Origin: Lantana camara
Taxonomy: Eukaryota; Streptophyta; Magnoliopsida; Lamiales; Verbenaceae
DNA: 64,000 bases
Assembly (NCBI GenBank): GCA_037501455.1
Contig: CM074860.1
Coordinates: forward strand, 50,168,501 to 50,232,500
Reading direction: 5' to 3'
The notes under the pieces were generated by a model. That model did not search any database and was not told the origin of the DNA. It saw nothing but the letters and a program-made list of their open reading frames with translations. The position numbers were made by a program, and so were the translations under genes. Shown one piece after another: positions 47,549 to 58,549 of this stretch (position 1 is the first letter of the stretch; each line of letters opens with the position of its first letter).

Positions 47549-49265
47549 ATAACTAGCTTCACTTACTAAACTTAAAACCTATTGCTGGAATGCTAGGAAT
47601 TTAATTCGAAATTTGCATCTCGAATTAAACACCTATTTGTTCGAAATTAGCTTAATATTTAATTGGAATTTTCGAATCAACCGGAGAGTTGTCCGGTTCG
47701 ACCTCACCAACATATATGTTATCCAATTTTATTAGTCTTCATTAATGCAAGTACAATTAATTGCATTTCAAACAAACACATAAACAGATAACATGTCCTA
47801 GCATGATACTACCATGTGATGATCATGGGTTCTACCTATCTTATGCGTGATATGTGGGAGTCACTCCACAATCACAAGTTCTAACATACATGCCACATAA
47901 ACAGTTTAAATCACATAAGGGAAAGCTGTAACAAAATACGAGCCCTATCTCTATTACATTTTACAATTGAGATTCCCCTCCCTAACATTTTGAGGGGTCT
48001 TCACTTATCGCCTCCTTGTTACTTGAATGTGGTCCATCTTACTCCATGGGTGCATTGTCTCTAAAATGAAAATAAAACCTCACCACCTATCTCTACTCTC
48101 AAATTACAATAAAACGAAAAAGAACATAAAGCAATAAGGTTCAATCTTCATATTGGCCTTAGACAAATAAACGGGGCATACCCCGGCCTAAAAAACAGTA
48201 ATATGGAAAGCCACATAATAAATCACATAACAGTACGCACATAAGTGAGGCTCCAACCTCAATTGAAAAACGCAACTATAGGGCTCCAACCCCAATTTAA
48301 ACCATTCATGTGCATAAATTAAAACCATACATCAGTCTAAACTCATGATCACCTAACATGCTTTTGCGAGAATTTAAATTAGCCAATAAATTAAAATTCC
48401 CGTTTCAAGTCCTAATGACTTAAAACACGACTTAGATGCAATTCTTGTTCAAGAGTCTTTTCCATATAACCCGAAAAACAATGAACCAATAAAATTCCAA
48501 TTAATTACCGAAAATTAATAATTTTGTTCTTTCAATAATTTCAAAAAATAAAGTTGCAATTTTTTCTAAAATTTAAATCGCTTAGTTTTTCAAAATCCCA
48601 ATTTAAACAACTATTTTCAAAAAATAATTCAAATTTAAATAAAACAAAAATTTTCAGAAAAATTAAATTGGGATTGGATTGGACTAAACACGAAAATCAA
48701 GATTGCGAAACGAGGGCTAGGCCTCACTTGCCCGCCAGCCCAGGCGGACCGCACGCCAGCAGCAAGGCTGCCGGCACGCGCGGGCAGCGCGCACGCCTTC
48801 TGGCGCGCGATCGCCTAGGTGGGGAGGCAGGCGAACGACGGGAGGCTCCCGCGCGGTTGCTGGAGGGGCAGGCGGTCGTGCCTAGGCGCTGGGCGGCGGC
48901 CTCCCGTGCGGCTGCGGGAGGGATGGGCGGGCAGTCCTGCGTAGCTCCGAGACTGCTGTGCGGGACGGTACGGGATTTCGTAACGCCTAGGCTCGTATTT
49001 TCGTAACGCGATTTCGTGTTTCGTACTTTTAGTTCAAAAATCAACAACAATCCAAAATTTAAAACACGATTTAAATATATTTGATCCAAAATAATTTCAA
49101 TCAAATTTTCGGAAACGTTTTTCAGAAACTTTTAGGAAAAAAACACAGTTTTCGTATTTCAGGCTTTCTAATAGAACTCAATAATACCTAATTCGCATCT
49201 AAGCCTAAGAATTTCTATCAAATTCAGAATAATTGAGACGAATCAAAAACACGATTAACGAGGTG

Positions 49266-49277
49266 GCTCTGATACCA
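49266..49277 (-). promoter_or_regulatory. Element E primer binding site (tRNA-iMet type)
   Basis: GCTCTGATACCA on the plus strand, two bases from the 5' LTR, which begins TGTTGG at 49280. Confidence 0.9.
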
Positions 49278-49279
49278 CT

Positions 49280-49389
49280 TGTTGGAAAACGGAATCAGGA
49301 AAGCAGCAGAAATTTAAAAATTTTTCAACAAAAGGATCTTGGACTCACAATCGTGTATCCAAATTCGTAGAGATTAGAAACTTACTTTC
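49280..49389 (-). mobile_element. Element E 5' LTR, first fragment
   Basis: It matches 31077-31186 of the other LTR with four differences, then stops at CTTTC where the left border of D begins. Confidence 0.92.
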
Positions 49390-52300
49390 TGTGACGCCCC
49401 GTCTTCTCGACAATCCAGGTATGTCGTCACGAGAGAGTTTGATTTGATAATTTTGAGATTTACGTGAATTCGCATGTCTTACGTGTCAATTTGTATCTTA
49501 TATATTATGTGCGCATTAGAATTTAATTAAATGTTCTTGGACTCAATCGTCCAATAATTGCAAATTAGGGACCTAATTATATTTAGGGTGTTTTAGCCTA
49601 GAGGCTACTTTGAGCTCGGGATTCGAATTCAAATTCTAACCTTGTCATTGAGTTCGTTTCGAGGATTCAGATTCTTCACTGAATTTTCACTGAATTTTGG
49701 CCGTAGGTGGTGGTTCCGGGGAGGCGTGCGGTGGCAGAAACTTTGGAGCCCAACGGGGGCCTTTTCCGGCCATCTTTTGGCCTCGGGTCCTTCACTAAAG
49801 TTGTTCGGAACGACGAGAACTAGTGGCCTTTGATCACACGACTCCTGATTCGGCCAATTGGTAGCGGATCGCGGCGGCACAGTGGCGGTGCAACGGCGGC
49901 ACCACCTCCGGGGATTTTTCCGGCGAGAAAGCTTAGGGCTTTCGTAAAGCTCATCACGGGTAAGCCGATGCCTCTTTCGGATCTCATTTTGGTTCACCGG
50001 TTTGAAAGTAATTGAAGTTTGAAGATTTTTGGGTTTTCGTGTTCTTGGATTTTAAATTGGAGACAATTGGCTTGGAATTTACAGAAATTGATCGTGGAAT
50101 TGGATTGAGCACGACGAATCCTTGCACGGGTGGTTTTTCGGGATTTTTCCGGCACGCTCCGGCGGCGGCCGAGCGGCGGCCCGCCACTATTCCGACGGCT
50201 CCGGTGGCGGCGATCCGGCGGGCTTCGGACAGAATGTCCTCTCGTTATCGTGAGTCCGTTGCCACTTTCCGTTCGTTAATCGGACACTCGGTTTATTTTC
50301 TACGTATTTATTTGTGTATTTGGGACATATTTGAATTAATTGTTTAAATGAGAATTAATTGCTATATGTTTGAATTGTCGATCGAAAGGTACTCCTATGT
50401 GTATGAAATCATTTATGATATGGAATGTGATAAGTATGGACTTTGTAATTTGTAAATTGAACCCCGATTTATTGAATTTATGCTAATTGATTAGATTAGT
50501 GGGGGTGTTTGTGTAATTTTGAAACAGGATGAAATTGTTTGATTGGATTTGTTCAACCTTGCTAAGTGAGTCCATTTTGTAACATATGATTTGGGTATGT
50601 CACGTAGGAATTATAACAACTTAGTATGATTGGGATTTAATAGGTAACCTCGTGAGATTTATATGAATTTCGAAGCATGCTATTACGATTTGTTTAGCTT
50701 TGTAATACGTGTAAATTTGTATGAAATATAATATGTGAACTTGCGTGATTTGAATTAATTTAACTTTAATTTGTCACTTGGTAAATAAATATGATAATCT
50801 CGATGTGTTAAAGAAATTATTATGTCTAACATTGAACTTTAAATTAAGGTTTAATCACGTAAATTGGAATTTAATCTATTATGTAATATTTGTGAATTTG
50901 TTATGCATCGGAAAATTATATGAGAACTTGAATAATTATGTAACTTAGTTGGAAGTTGCTTATGACCCCGTGGATTTAAATGAGTTCGTAGCATGTTATT
51001 ACATTATTTATTTGGCCTTGTAATACGTGCAAGTTTATGAAATGTTATATATGAATTTGATTTGATTGCTTTGTAAATGTGAAATATATGAATTGATATG
51101 AGATAATGTGATTGCATTTGCCGTGCGTCTCTGTGTGGTTGTCTGTCTGAGTCTGGGCTTTGTGGTCTGTTTTGTGTGTTCAGTGGATCAGGTGCACCCG
51201 GGGTGGTGACAAGTGAGTCGTGCAGGTTTCGGGGTGGACCTTCTGCTTTGTGTTCGGCTGTGTTTGGTACCAGGTGAGGTTAGGATATAGTTATACCCTA
51301 TTGCAACGTGCTCGTTTTCGAATGCATGCGGTTTATAAGCCTTATGTATATGTAGATATGTACAAAGTACGTATTTTGTTGGTTTTGTCATATAACTTGA
51401 TTTGAAAATACGAAACGCTATGTATGAGCCTATGTATGCTTTGTCTCAGTTCTGTTATGATTCCGAGGTCAGTGTGTGTGATATGTACATGTGATATGAT
51501 AAGCACGATATGCATGAGATACGTCTGTCTGTCTGTGTGTGGCAAGTTAAGTTTCCGATATATGCCTGTTTATCTGTGTGATGGGCCCCGAAGATTGTGG
51601 CTAAGGGAGACCCGGGACGACCATTGGGGTCGCCGGTTACGACCCCTGTGCACTTCGCCACCAACGGGAGACTTAGTTCTCCTTTGTCGACGGAGCGTAT
51701 TTTGGCATAGTCGTCGAAGGAACCGGGCGGGATCCTCCGGTTCACATGTTTCGTTCTGTGGTGGGTTGAGAGGGGCACCTCTCTTCCCCAATGGTGTGCA
51801 GGTGGGATTGTTTTATGAGTTTTGTTTTGATATGAGTAAGTGTGTTCTGTCTGTCCGTCTGTCATAAGTTCGTGAAAGGGGGGTAGGTTCTTAAATTAAG
51901 ATAAAAATTGATATACTTTTAAGCTGATAAGATGTGCTCCGATATGTGTGTTAAGTCTGCATGAGTCTGAGCTATGCCTTAAGAAACTTTTGATTTAAGA
52001 TTTGTTTGGTTTGTTTGATAAGTCTCCCTATATGTATAGTATCACGGAAAATGTTTTGGCGTGCAAAAACTAACCCCGGGTTCACGAATATTGCTTCGAC
52101 TTTGTGCTGTGCTATATATATATGTATATTGTGCGTGTGTTAACCCCTCGCTCAGTCTTTGGACTGATCCCTCCCCCTTTATGTTTTTAGTGTGCAGGTT
52201 TAGCTTTGGGTTCGCGTTGGAGTTCGTGTTAGGCGGTGGTTTGTCGTGTCTGTTCAGTCTGTGTCTGTTTGTTTAAGTTTGTAAAGCATTTTTATTCTGC

Positions 52301-52726
52301 TTTATGAATCGTAAATTCTGTATAAGATATGTTTTGAACAGGTTTAAAATTATGATTTGAATGTTTGGAATTCGGGACAGGTTAGGACAGGTGCTTGGAT
52401 TAGTTGAACCCGTTTCACGTATGATTGTTCGGGATAGGATAGGACAGGTTCTATCATTTAGCTAAACCCGTGTAGTTGATTTTGATGTGCGCTTGTTGTT
52501 GTCATACTTTTGTATGAAAAGTTATTGTAAGTTGGCCTTTTGTACTAACTCCGCTGTCATGTTTTGCATATTTTCTTTTGTACAGGGTTAGATACCGCCT
52601 AGCTAGTGCGTGTGTTTTTGTTTGTCACCCGTTCGATGTGACTTGGTGCGTGTGCGGACCTTCCATTTCGTACACGTGTCGAGTCATAGTGCTGGGGTGT
52701 GATGCCCCACCGCTTGGGGTGTTACA
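49390..52726 (+). mobile_element. Element D 5' LTR, chimeric
   Basis: The first 300 bp begin TGTGACGCCCCG. Part of it (about 49540-49680) resembles the complement of LTR F at the right window edge (63890-63990), not LTR C. From about 49690 (GGCCGTAGGTGGTGGTTCCG) it follows the C-type LTR and closely matches 54775-57805. Splice-donor-like GGTAAG (near 49960) and GTGAGT (near 50250) are retained. The hairpin TCAGTC/GACTGA is at 52152-52167 and the stem TAGGCGGT/ACCGCCTA at 52230-52237 and 52594-52601. Confidence 0.85.
52152..52601 (+). promoter_or_regulatory. Element D 5' LTR promoter, hairpin and long-range stem
   Basis: TATATATATA (about 52112-52122) precedes hairpin TCAGTC, TTTG, GACTGA, then two 8-nt complementary arms. 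In the 3' LTR the equivalents contain G-U pairs (TCAGTC with GATTGA, 57226-57241; GCTAGGCGGT with ACCGTCTAGC, 57302-57311 and 57668-57677). Confidence 0.65.
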
Positions 52727-53234
52727 TCTTGAGTGGTATCAGAGCTACCAGGTTCAGAACCGGTGCTCTGGAGTCGTGTCGTGTCAGTCTAGGTCGTACG
52801 ACATAGGAATATGTGCGCATTGCATCTGTTTGGCCTGTAATTTTGCTTCCTCAGTTTGAATTGTATTGAGTTATGTGACTAAGTGCGCAATATGATTACG
52901 ATTGTGCAACATTTTATCAGTGTGCCCTTAATTGCTTTTATTATTGTGCTTACATGACTTAAGTGTCGCATTTCATTTACACATTTAACCCTCATGCACC
53001 AACTCTAGTGATTTAATTACAGGGTTGCAATACCAACAATTTAACCAGCTTCTATGACATCACTGCAATATTGTGGTCAAGATTTCAAATACCACGGTGA
53101 ACGGTACACTAAGCATTCATGGCACGAGCATCCATGCATTCCTTATTTGATTAATTCTTGTTATTATGTGTTATATCTGTCAATTGTAATACTTGTTGAT
53201 TGTTGTAATTTTGATTCTGCTTTTGTGCTTGAGT

Positions 53235-53603
53235 GAGAGAAATTTGATTCTCTCTATTTATGTGCTAGGGGGATGTTGATTCTTCCTACTTGTGTGTTAG
53301 AGAGATGCTGGATTCTCTCTATATTATGTGACAGAAAGATGTTGGAGTCTTTCTGAGTTCTGTGCACGAGAGATGCTGGATTCTCTTGTTCTTAGGTATT
53401 CGAGGGATGTTGGATTCCCTTGGATTTAGGGTTTGAGAAATGCCGGTTTTTCCCAAACTAGATTGTCTAAGAGATGTGGAATCAATCAGACTTAGGTTGA
53501 GAGACGGGGTTCTCTCTTTTGTGTGTTGAAAAACAGGGTTTTCTCTTTTGTGTGCCGAGGGACGGGGTTCCTTCGCTTGCGTGTCGAGAGATGGGATTCT
53601 CTC
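53235..53603 (+). repeat. Stem-loop array in element D (sense strand)
   Basis: Twelve stem-loops read in the sense direction, for example AGAGAGA/TCTCTCT, CAGAAAGA/TCTTTCTG, CGAGAGA/TCTCTTG, CGAGGGA/TCCCTTG, CGAGGGA/TCCTTCG and GAGAGA/TCTCTC. Loops are mostly TGYTGGAT or CGGGGT. The mismatches are mostly G-U. Confidence 0.9.
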
Positions 53604-53890
53604 TCTTGTTTGTTGCGGTTGCGTTACTTCTGGCCAGACGGCAATTTGCAAGCAACGAGGCCGTGACCGTATCAAGCTTCGGGTGCAGTGGCCCAGTGGT
53701 GATCGAATGAGCTTGAAGTGACTAACGGTCAAGAACTCAGTGGGACCTCTATGACAACGAGTCAATATGAAGGGAGTTGATGCCAACTAAGGGAGAAGTA
53801 TCTTGCAGAGATTGCAGTTCGCCTAGATCAGAGTTGCGCAGCGGAAGGTTGAAGTGGAATTCGTTTCAGCGTCGTTCAAGATCCGACCTT

Positions 53891-53927
53891 AGGACCTGAG
53901 GACAGGTCCTTTTGAAGGAGGGGAGTT
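53891..53927 (+). promoter_or_regulatory. Element D hairpin and polypurine tract
   Basis: AGGACCTG, loop AGGA, CAGGTCCT is a perfect 8-bp hairpin. The purine run GAAGGAGGGGAG ends close to the 3' LTR. Confidence 0.88.
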
Positions 53928-56900
53928 TGTAACATCCCGCTCGTCCGATTTATAAGGTACGCCACGTTTCAACCTATTAATGTATTTAATTATGTGATTT
54001 TATATTTTTTCGTGGCCCTATTTTGAATTCTTTAAGAGTTTAGGGGCCCCTTTGTAATTTTCTCCTTTTAGGGGGTTTTCGGTCATTTATCGTTCGAACG
54101 AGATTTTGACCATTTTGACCCCTTCTGCGCGTTCGGGGCATCGAAACGAGTCCGTAAACTCTGAGTTTGTTTAATTCTGACGTCGTTTGCCCTTCTACCG
54201 TTGGTTTTTCATGCGAGGACCCGGGATAAAACACCCGGATCCTCGTTTAATGCGTCATAACTCAGCGGCTCTCTCTCTCTCTCCCTCCCCAGACGAAACA
54301 CGACACATACACACACTCGAAGGTGTATTTTCACACACAACTCAAACTTACCCGTTTCTCGATGGATTTCGACGAACCACTAGTCCATTTCGACGAGCTC
54401 GACGACGCGGTCGTAACCGTACCAAGATCTCGACCAAACGACGACCGACGACGGAGATATCGGCCATTTTCAGGCGCGGCTGGAGAGAGGTGGCGGAGCC
54501 GCCACTTCGCCGCCCTTCCGCGGCGGCTTCCGGTGACGCTCCGGCGACACGCGCCCCACAGCCGGCAAGAGGAGGTCCCGGCGCATCGAATGACGTTGGT
54601 GGCACGGCCAATGACCACCGGATGGCGGCGCACGCGCCGCTTGAAGCTCACGCCGCCGCCGCGTGAATAGTGTTACGGCGGCGCTCCGGAGCCCTTTTTC
54701 GACGAAGGTTAGTGTTTTCCAAGGTTTTCCGACCTCCCGAGTCCATTTCCGGCATCGATTTCACTGAATTTTGGCCGTAGGTGGTGGTTCCGGTGAGGCG
54801 TGCGGCGGCAGAAACTTCGAAGCCCAACGGGGGCCTTTTTCGGCCATCTTTTGGCCTCGGGCCCTTCACGAAAGTTGTTCGGAACGACGAGAACTAGTGG
54901 CCTTTGATCACACGACTCCTGATTCGGCCAATTGGCGGCGGATCGCGGCGGCACAGTGGCGGTGCAACGGCGGCACCACCTCCGGGGATTTTTCCGGCGA
55001 GAAAGCTTAGGGCTTTCGTAAAGCTCGTCACGGGTAAGCCGATGCCTCTTTCGGATCTCATTTTGGTTCACCGGTTTGAAAGTAATTGAAGTTTGAAGAT
55101 TTTAGGGCTTTCGTGTTCTTGGATTTTAAATTGGAGACAATTAGCTTGGAATTTGCAGAAATTGATCGAGGAATTGGATTGAGCACGACGAATCCTTGCA
55201 CGGGTGGTTTTTCGGGATTTTTCCGGCACGCTCCGGCGGCGGCCGAGCGGCGGCCCGCCAATGTTCCTGCGGCTCCGGTGGCGGCGATCTGGCGGGCTTC
55301 GGACAGAATGTCCATCTCGTTATGGTGAGTCCGTTACCGCTTTCCGTTCGTTAATCGGACACTCGGTTTATTTTCTACGTATTTATTTGTGTATTTGGGA
55401 CATATTTGAATTAATTGTTTAAATGTGAATTAATTGCTATATGTTTGAATTGTCGATCGAAAGGTACTCCTATGTGTATGAAATCATTTATGATATGGAA
55501 TGTGATAAGTATGGACTTTGTAATTTGTAAATTGAACCACGATTTATTGAATTTAAGCTAATTGATTAGATTAGAGGGGGTGTTTGTGTAATTTTGAAAC
55601 AGGATGAAATTGTTTGATTTGATTTGTTCAACCTTGCTAAGTGAATCCATTTTGTAACATATGATTTGGGTATGTCACGTAGGAATTATATGAACTTAGT
55701 ATGATTGGGATTTAATAGGTAACCTCGTGAGATTTATATGAATTTCGAAGCATGCTATTACGATTTATTTAGCTTTGTAATACGTGCAAATTTGTATAAA
55801 ATATAATATGTGAACTTGCGTGATTTGAATTAATTTAACTTTAATTTGTCACTTGGTAAATAAATATGATAATCTCAATGTGTTAAAGAAATTATTATGT
55901 CTAACATTGAACTTTAAATTAAGGTTTAATCACGTAAATTGGAATTTAATCTATTATGTAATATTTGTGAATTTGTTATGCATCGGAAAATTATATGAGA
56001 ACTTGAATAATTATGTAACTTAGTTGGAAGTTGCTTATGACCCCGTGGATTTAAATGAATTCGTAGCATGTTATTACATGATTTATTTGGCCTTGTAATA
56101 CGTGCAAGTTTATGAAATGTTATATATGAATTTGATTTGATTGCTTTGTAAATGTGCAATATATGAATTGATATGAGATAATGTGATTGCATTTGTCGTG
56201 CGTCTCTGTGTGGTTGTCTGTCTGAGTCTGGGCTTTGTGGTCTGTTTTGTGTGTTCAGTAGATCAGGTGCACCCGGGGTGGTGACAAGTGAGTCGTGCAG
56301 GTTTCGGGGTGGACCTTCTGCTTTGTGTTCGGCTGTGTTTGGTACCAGGTGAGGTTAGGATATAGTTATACCCTATTGCAACGTGCTCGTTTTCGAATGC
56401 ATGCGGTTTATAAGCCTTATGTATATGTAGATATGTACGAAGTACGTATTTTGTTGGTTTTGTCATATAACTTGATTTGAAAATACGAAACGCTATGTAT
56501 GAGCCTATGTATGCTTTGTCTCAGTTCTGTTATGATTCCTTGGTCAGTGTGTGTGATATGTACATGTGATATAATAAGCACGATATGCATGAGATACGTC
56601 TGTCTGTCTGTGTGTGGCAAGTTAAGTTTCTGATATATGCCTGTTTATCTGTGTGATGGGCCCCGGAGATTGTGGCTAAGGGAGACCCGGGACGACCATT
56701 GGGGTCGCCGGTTACGACCCCTGTGCACTTCGCCACCAACGGGAGACTTAGTTCTCCTTTGCCGACGGAGCGCATTTTGGCATGACCGTCGAAGGAACTG
56801 GGCGGGATCCTCCGGTTCACATGTTTCGTTCTGTGGTGGGTTGAGAGGGGCACCTCTCTTCCCCAGTGGTGTGCAGGTGGGATTGTTTTATGAGTTTTGT

Positions 56901-57805
56901 TTTGATATGAGTAAGTGTGTTCTGTCTGTCCGTCTGTCATAAGTTCGTGAAACGGGGTAGGTTCTTAAATTAAGATAAAAATTGATATACTTTTAAGCTA
57001 ATAAGATATGCTCCGATATGTGTGTTAAGTCTGCATGAATCTGAGCTATGCCTTAAGAAACTTTTGATTTAAGATTTGTTTGGTCTGTTTGATAAGTCTC
57101 CCTATATGTATAGTATCACGGAAAATGTTTTGGCGTGCAAAAACTAACCCCGGGTTCACGAATATTGCTTCGACTTTGTGCTGTGCTATATATATATGTA
57201 TAGTGTGCGTGTGTTAACCCCTCGCTCAGTCTTTGGATTGACCCCTCCCCCTTTATCTTTTTAGTGTGCAGGTTTAGCTTTGGGTTCGCGTTGGAGTTCG
57301 TGCTAGGCGGTGGTTTGTCGTGTCTGTTCAGTCTGTGTCTGTTTGTTTAAGTCTGTTAACCATTTTTATTCAGCTTTATGAATCGTAAATTCTGTATAAG
57401 ATATGTTTTGTACAGGTTTAAAATTATGATTTGAATGTTTGGAATTCGGGACAGGTTAGGACAGGTGCTTGGATTAGTTGAACCCGTTTCATGTATGATT
57501 TTTCGGGACAGGATAGGACAGGTTCTACCATTTAGCTGAACCTGTGTAGTTGATTTTGATGTGCGCTGGTTGCTGTCATACTTTTGTATGAAAAGTTTTT
57601 GTAAGTTGGCATTTCGTACAAATTCAACTGTCATGTTTTGCATATTTTCTTTTGTACAGGTTTAGATACCGTCTAGCTAGTGTGTGTGTGTGTTTTTGTT
57701 TGTCACCCGTTCGCTATGACTTGGTGCGTGTGCGGACCTTCCATTTCGTACACGTGTCGAGTCATAGTGCGGGGGGTGTGATGCCCCACCGCTTGGGGTG
57801 TTACA
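53928..57805 (+). mobile_element. Element D 3' LTR, 3878 bp, C-type
   Basis: It starts TGTAACATCCCGCTCG and ends GGGTGTTACA. The start matches the sense start of LTR C. It contains a CT-rich run (about 54270-54292), a GC-rich island (54350-55320) with donor-like GGTAAG and GGTGAGT, long AT-rich sequence, and the promoter region near 57185. Confidence 0.9.
54200..55330 (+). other. GC-rich, gene-like island in LTR D
   Basis: A TATA-like GATAAAACA, a CT-rich tract and about 1 kb of GC-rich sequence end at GGTGAGT (near 55324). Related islands lie in A (5640-6665), C (11690-12790 and 16540-17650) and the 5' LTR (49690-50260). Frames such as the one at 54361 (starting MDFDEPLVHFDELDD) are not kept as proteins in all copies, so I do not call a gene. 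Confidence 0.5.
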
Positions 57806-58549
57806 CTCCATATGGCATACGAATGACTTACACAATAAGAGATCACCTTGCAAATGCAAGTGTATGTCCTTTCTTGATTCTAATTCACTTTCATAAATCA
57901 CTTGTGCAGCCCCAGCATAAGCCTTGAATCAGTTGTCTAAGGCGACACCCTTTAAAGCTTATACCTAAGACTATAGAGTTAACTCATAAAGTGACATGGA
58001 ACCTCAAGTCTAAAGATCAATTAATCACACCAATGACTCGTGAGATATTTCCTAATCTGGAAGTTTCCATTTCCTGAAATACAAACTTCCTTTCCCATTT
58101 GGGAATGTTCTCAGACGGGGCACCTCAGTGAGCTTACTTATTGAAGTAAGCACCCTCATGTATCACGCACATATCAACTATACACTTTGCACCTCCATGA
58201 AACAAGGTGGTCCTTCTTAAGGGCGTGATCCAATAAGCAAGCCTTAGAGGAGTCAGGTTGACACTCCCACTGTGGGTAGGACTCATCGGCTTGGAGTATT
58301 TTACTAATCATGACTTATGTGATATAGGGCTCGTTTCATGAACCATTTCACCTAAATGGTAGAGTCCTAAAGTCATCAGGATTAGGGGAGTTCTCATACA
58401 TGCACAGATAAAGTAAACCCATACCAAACAAGAGCATATAAAGAAGTGTTGCCTGAATTCGTTATTTCGTTCAAAGATTGTCTGTGATTACAATAAGGAA
58501 AAGCACAAAGCGGATATACAATCGGCTTTCTAGGGTACTATTCCTAACA
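57806..58549 (-). mobile_element. Element E 5' LTR, second fragment
   Basis: It matches 32275-32957 of the other LTR, with about 61 extra bases near 58356-58417, and ends TTCCTAACA before CTCAC. Confidence 0.92.

Larger units (their letters stand above)
47015..49279 (-). other. Element E 5' leader, 2.26 kb, non-coding
   Basis: The stretch between primer site and gag start is long for a copia element. It has four spaced copies of the dyad motif CCCACGACTCGCGGACA (47221-47548), an AT-rich middle, and a strongly GC-rich patch (48715-48990). No convincing protein; the 150-codon frame at 48554 comes from the GC-rich patch. Confidence 0.75.
52727..53927 (+). mobile_element. Element D non-coding interior
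   Basis: Primer site TGGTATCAGAGC (52734-52745), leader palindrome CTAGGTCGTACGACATAGGA (52789-52808), tail block (53093-53132), stem-loop array (53235-53603), conserved block with GAGTTGCGCAGCGGAAG (about 53831-53847), hairpin (53891-53910) and polypurine tract (53914-53927). No gag or pol. Confidence 0.88.
49390..57805 (+). mobile_element. Element D, LARD-like, with a hybrid 5' LTR
   Basis: Plus-strand element: 5' LTR 49390-52726, interior 52727-53927 (1.2 kb), 3' LTR 53928-57805. The borders do not share a target duplication (CTTTC on the left, CTCCA on the right), and 1088 bp of the host copia LTR (31187-32274 in the other copy) are missing between them. The two LTRs agree from about 49690 onward but have unrelated starts. 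Confidence 0.88.
31077..58549 (-). mobile_element. Element E, Ty1/copia element with two large insertions
   Basis: A minus-strand copia element is flanked by perfect 5-bp duplications CTCAC (31072-31076 and 58550-58554). It ends with TGTTGGAAAACGG and TTCCTAACA. Gene order is gag, protease, integrase, reverse transcriptase, RNase H, which defines copia. Without the gypsy element and D it is about 8.9 kb. The shared LTR parts differ by roughly 4%, so E is clearly older than the gypsy element inside it. Confidence 0.93.

Noticed and set aside
48554..49104. Alanine/arginine-rich frames of 126-150 codons on both strands
   Set aside because: Composition effect of the GC-rich leader patch in element E.
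51424..51867. 147-codon frame (sister at 56530-56942)
   Set aside because: Lies in the AT-rich middle of LTR D, overlaps an opposite frame, and has no domain or codon-level conservation.
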